From: Planctomycetaceae bacterium
GTDB lineage: Bacteria; Planctomycetota; Planctomycetia; Pirellulales; Thermoguttaceae
Direction of reading: 5' to 3'
Assembly (NCBI GenBank): GCA_031256755.1
Contig: JAIRPZ010000118.1
Coordinates: 1-8,856 of the forward strand
Length of the DNA stretch: 8,856 bases
Part shown: positions 6,913 through 8,856 of the stretch, in pieces
Position numbering within the stretch: position 1 is the stretch's first letter
Layout of the letters: every line of letters starts with the position of its first letter
The notes under the pieces: model-generated
What the model saw: the letters and a program-made list of their open reading frames with translations, nothing else
What the model was told of the DNA's origin: nothing
Database searches by the model: none
Program-made: the position numbers and the translations under genes

Positions 6913-8040
6913 ATGAAGAATGCTCTTGCGCTGCCGAAACAAAACCGCCTGCGGAAAACGGCGGATTTCCAAAAAGTGTATGCCGCACGGAATACCGCTT
7001 CCGATGATGTCCTGATCTGTTTCGCTTTGCAAAACGATTCGGGGATAAACCGGCTCGGCTTATCCGTGTCCCGGAAAGCCGGCAACGCCGTTGTCCGCAA
7101 CCGCTGGAAACGCCTCATACGCGAGGGTTTTCGGAAAACACAAAACACAATTTCCGGCGGATTCGATTTTGTCATCCTGCCGCAAAGAAATACCGGCGTT
7201 CCATCCGCAGGCACTATTAAAGTTTCCGTAACAAAATTGATGCGGAAGAATGCCGGCAGAATTCTCCCGCCGCAACGAACCGTGCTGATCACCCGTCCGA
7301 TCCGGCAGTCCGGCAGGATTCAGACCGACCCGCTGCAAACCGAATTAACATCGCTGGGATTCCGGGTGCTGCGGCATCCGATCATCAACATTCTGCCGCC
7401 GGAATCATGGGCAGAAACCGATCTTACCGTTCAGCAGATTCTGCAAGGACAATTTGACTGGATCATTTTTTCCAGTGCCAACGGGGTTCATTCGTTTTTT
7501 GACCGTGCCGGAAAACGGATTCCTGCCGGCGGTCTCCGCATTGCCGTGACCGGCAGCGGAACCGATGCGGCGTTGTTTGAACGGCTCGGACGACATGCCG
7601 ATATTGTTCCGCAAACTTTTGCGGCGGAATTTGCAGCGGCAGACCTTCTCCGCGAAGCCGGAAACGGCAAACGTTTTTTACATCTCCGGGCTGACCGCGG
7701 GCGGGATATTTTGTATCAGAAATTAACGGAAGCCGGCGGTTCCGTCAAGGAAATCAGTGTCTATAGGAGTACGGACCGGAAAGAATCCGATCCGCAGATC
7801 GTTGATTTATTTCGGCACGGCAAAATTGATTTTGTAACGGTAACCAGTCCGGCAGCGGCGAAAGCGTTGGTTAATCTGTTCGGTCAATGGCTGCGGCGGA
7901 CGTGTTTGGTCAGTATCAGTCCGCTGACATCGCAAGTCCTTCGGGAGTTGAATTTCCCGCCGGCACTTGAAGCGGCGGAAGCGTCTATGCAGGGTATTGC
8001 CGCCGTCCTTGCCGGAGTCCTGCCGGACGGGCGTATTTGA
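6913..8040 (+). CDS. rnpA-hemD: Fusion of RNase P protein component and uroporphyrinogen-III synthase
   Basis: One uninterrupted frame of 375 residues joins two unrelated enzymes. Residues 1-117 are a full-length RnpA, the protein that helps RNase P RNA mature tRNA 5' ends: NRLRKTADFQKVY at 11-23, GLSVSRKAGNAVVRNR at 49-64 and the RNA-binding RNRWKRLIRE at 62-71. Residues about 121-375 are a full-length HemD, which closes hydroxymethylbilane to uroporphyrinogen III: TRP at 127-129, SSANGV at 187-192, VTGSGTDAAL at 212-221, VYRSTD at 283-288 and VTSPAAAKAL at 310-319. HemD is poorly conserved in general, but this order of motifs fits. The join has almost no linker. A GTG at 6895 in frame would add six residues; I prefer the ATG at 6913 because the likely -10 box lies between the two. 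No rpmH precedes it. Both domain calls are good; whether the product stays as one chain is unknown. Confidence 0.9.
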   Translation: MKNALALPKQNRLRKTADFQKVYAARNTASDDVLICFALQNDSGINRLGLSVSRKAGNAVVRNRWKRLIREGFRKTQNTISGGFDFVILPQRNTGVPSAGTIKVSVTKLMRKNAGRILPPQRTVLITRPIRQSGRIQTDPLQTELTSLGFRVLRHPIINILPPESWAETDLTVQQILQGQFDWIIFSSANGVHSFFDRAGKRIPAGGLRIAVTGSGTDAALFERLGRHADIVPQTFAAEFAAADLLREAGNGKRFLHLRADRGRDILYQKLTEAGGSVKEISVYRSTDRKESDPQIVDLFRHGKIDFVTVTSPAAAKALVNLFGQWLRRTCLVSISPLTSQVLRELNFPPALEAAEASMQGIAAVLAGVLPDGRI

Positions 8041-8250
8041 GCGACGAACATTCACCCGCCGTTAAAACAGCGAAAACGCAAAACGAGGGATGTATGTCCC
8101 CCCGCTTTCGAGATGCATATTATATCCTGCCGCCATCCGCAAAGGACGGCAGGCAACAAGAAAAAGGGGGGGAACCCTGCGGAAACGCCCATTCGGCAAT
8201 TTTCTTAATAGTAGACCATAAATTTGGAACACTGCCGACACTTAAAAACA
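8041..8250. other. Intergenic region after rnpA-hemD, no gene seen
   Basis: About 210 bases with no convincing coding frame on either strand. A 149-codon plus-strand frame passes through but its translation has no recognisable motif and it runs antisense to the decayed gene beyond. The stretch holds a strong hairpin (8126-8153), a run of seven G at 8166-8172 and a small GGGA/TCCC inverted repeat near 8088-8101. I see no match to tmRNA, SRP RNA, 6S or RNase P RNA. Confidence 0.45.
8126..8153. other. Strong GC-rich hairpin
   Basis: Arms CCTGCCG (8126-8132) and CGGCAGG (8147-8153) pair perfectly. An inner TCC/GGA stem closes a GCAAA loop, with a three-base bulge (CCA) on the left side. Neither strand shows a T-run straight after it, so it is not a standard intrinsic terminator. 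It sits 85 bases after the stop of rnpA-hemD and might end or stabilise that transcript. Confidence 0.5.
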
Positions 8251-8454
8251 CTACTTTAACGCAATGTTTTCGGCTTCAATCCGCAATTCTTCAATTGCTG
8301 CCACTCACTCTGCGGCCGCAGAACTGTTTCGTTCTTTACTGTCCTGCAAAGCAGCAGCGGCTTCCGCTTCCGTTGAGAAACGGCAGAATCTACCGTCCTT
8401 GTAAAATCGCTTTGCATCACGCCCCGTTATTACATAAACATAACGGTTATCAAT
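8251..8454 (-). pseudogene. Small decayed gene with no normal start and an internal stop
   Basis: On the minus strand an open stretch reads DNRYVYVITGRDAKRFY, then KDGRFCRFSTEAEAAAAL, to a TGA at 8307-8305. It looks protein-like, with periodic charged and aromatic residues, but no ATG, GTG or TTG is in frame at its head. The only start with a purine-rich site (AAAGAG) at normal spacing is an ATT at 8454, perhaps a mutated ATG. After the TGA the same frame continues as VAAIEELRIEAENIALK to a TAG at 8253-8251. That tail matches the C-terminal VAAIEELR of the gene just upstream on this strand. I do not recognise the family. It might instead be a live short gene with a rare ATT start. Confidence 0.35.
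8281..8310 (-). repeat. Diverged direct repeat, partner at 8543-8572
   Basis: These 30 bases match 8543-8572 at 26 positions, 262 bases apart and in the same orientation. Both encode E-x-VAAIEELR in the same relative frame, with TTA (Leu) in the upstream gene and TGA (stop) here. Past the 30 bases similarity continues weakly at protein level. Confidence 0.6.
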
Positions 8455-8479
8455 GTCTAATACTCTTTCAATTTGTATA

Positions 8480-8507
8480 TTTATAATTGTATATCATTGG
8501 TATTCAA
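8480..8507 (-). promoter_or_regulatory. Candidate promoter before the decayed small gene
   Basis: On the minus strand TTGAAT (8507-8502), a 16-base spacer and TATAAA (8485-8480) lie in an AT-rich patch. The -35 box overlaps the TGA stop (8506-8504) of the upstream gene. AAAGAG (8468-8463 region) follows as a possible ribosome site for the ATT at 8454. Confidence 0.3.
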
Positions 8508-8856
8508 AAGCACAATTCCAACGCCGTCTTTTCAACGCTTTGCCGCAACTCTTCAATTGCCGCAACTAACTCTTTCGGCAGCGGGACAATGCGGTGATAC
8601 TGATACAAACCTTCCCAAACTTTCCTTCCAAGAACCGTATCGCGCTCTTCCCATTTAATCGTATTGCAACAGTAATCCCGAAACAAATCAAGCACTTTCT
8701 TTCCCGTTGCGGATAAATCCTTCCAGTTAAACAGTTTCTTGTCAAACGGGTTTAACTTGTTCTCGACTATTCCGCCGTTAGCAACGTTTGTCTTTTTGCC
8801 GACAGTTATTCCTTGCGGAGCGTAATCCAATCGGGCAGTTGTTGTCCGGTTGCGGG
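8504..8856 (-). CDS. C-terminal part of an unrecognised protein
   Basis: The frame is open from the right edge to a TGA at 8506-8504, giving 117 codons with the 5' end outside the window. The piece includes NGGIVENKLNPFDKKLFNW, DLFRDYCCNTIKWEERDTVL, GRKVWEGLYQYHRIVPLP and a helical tail LVAAIEELRQSVEKTALEL. It is soluble-looking, rich in charged and aromatic residues, with no membrane segment or signal visible. I do not recognise the family. A C-terminal piece of a large DNA-acting enzyme such as a methylase or helicase is conceivable, but nothing in the visible part proves it. A TTG at 8830 could be a start, yet the frame continues upstream with similar composition, so I treat the gene as partial. 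Confidence 0.6.
   Translation of the reverse strand, partial: RNRTTTARLDYAPQGITVGKKTNVANGGIVENKLNPFDKKLFNWKDLSATGKKVLDLFRDYCCNTIKWEERDTVLGRKVWEGLYQYHRIVPLPKELVAAIEELRQSVEKTALELCF

Noticed and set aside
7282..7284. In-frame GTG as a separate hemD start
   Set aside because: No stop codon separates it from the rnpA frame and no ribosome site precedes it, so a single fused frame is the simpler reading; internal initiation cannot be excluded.
6594..7292. A 232-codon minus-strand frame spanning the hydrolase start and the rnpA part
   Set aside because: It crosses a divergent promoter region and overlaps two well-supported genes in other frames; the translation is arginine/phenylalanine-rich and unlike any protein family.
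8037..8486. A 149-codon plus-strand frame after rnpA-hemD
   Set aside because: The translation has no motif, its composition is irregular, and it runs antisense to the more protein-like decayed gene.

Overview
The window looks like a chromosomal segment from a Gram-negative-type bacterium with roughly even GC content. It carries five genes on two strands, plus one decayed gene, and has no tRNA, rRNA, CRISPR array or insertion sequence that I can see. The secreted hydrolase with a chitobiase-C-terminal-like segment and an NPCBM domain, the secreted Ig-like repeat protein and the weak use of Shine-Dalgarno sites would suit the PVC group (Planctomycetes, Lentisphaerae or relatives). That placement is an inference and not firm.

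Layout. 1-1604 (minus): the N-terminal 534 residues of a secreted protein made of tandem Ig-like repeats, running off the left edge. 1605-1924: an intergenic stretch with a good sigma70-type promoter and a palindrome for the next gene. 1925-4183 (plus): feoB, the ferrous iron transporter, without feoA beside it and with an unusual cysteine-rich insertion. 4184-4328: a short convergent gap. 4329-5279 and 5276-6799 (both minus): a two-gene operon with an ATGA overlap, read in the order secreted isochorismatase-fold hydrolase/NPCBM protein, then a FecCD/BtuC-type ABC permease. 6800-6912: a divergent promoter region with an extended -10 box on each strand. 6913-8040 (plus): one continuous frame encoding RNase P protein (RnpA) fused to uroporphyrinogen-III synthase (HemD). 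8041-8250: no gene seen, one strong hairpin. 8251-8454 (minus): a small decayed gene. 8504-8856 (minus): the C-terminal end of an unrecognised protein that runs off the right edge.

Common thread. FeoB imports Fe2+, the FecCD-type permease would import an iron chelate, haem or cobalamin, and HemD makes the tetrapyrrole precursor of haem, sirohaem and cobalamin. The window therefore leans toward iron and tetrapyrrole metabolism, although no shared regulatory site can be proved from it. The most notable points are the RnpA-HemD fusion, the cysteine cluster in the FeoB G domain, the coupling of a secreted hydrolase to an ABC permease, and the decayed gene whose tail duplicates the end of its upstream neighbour.
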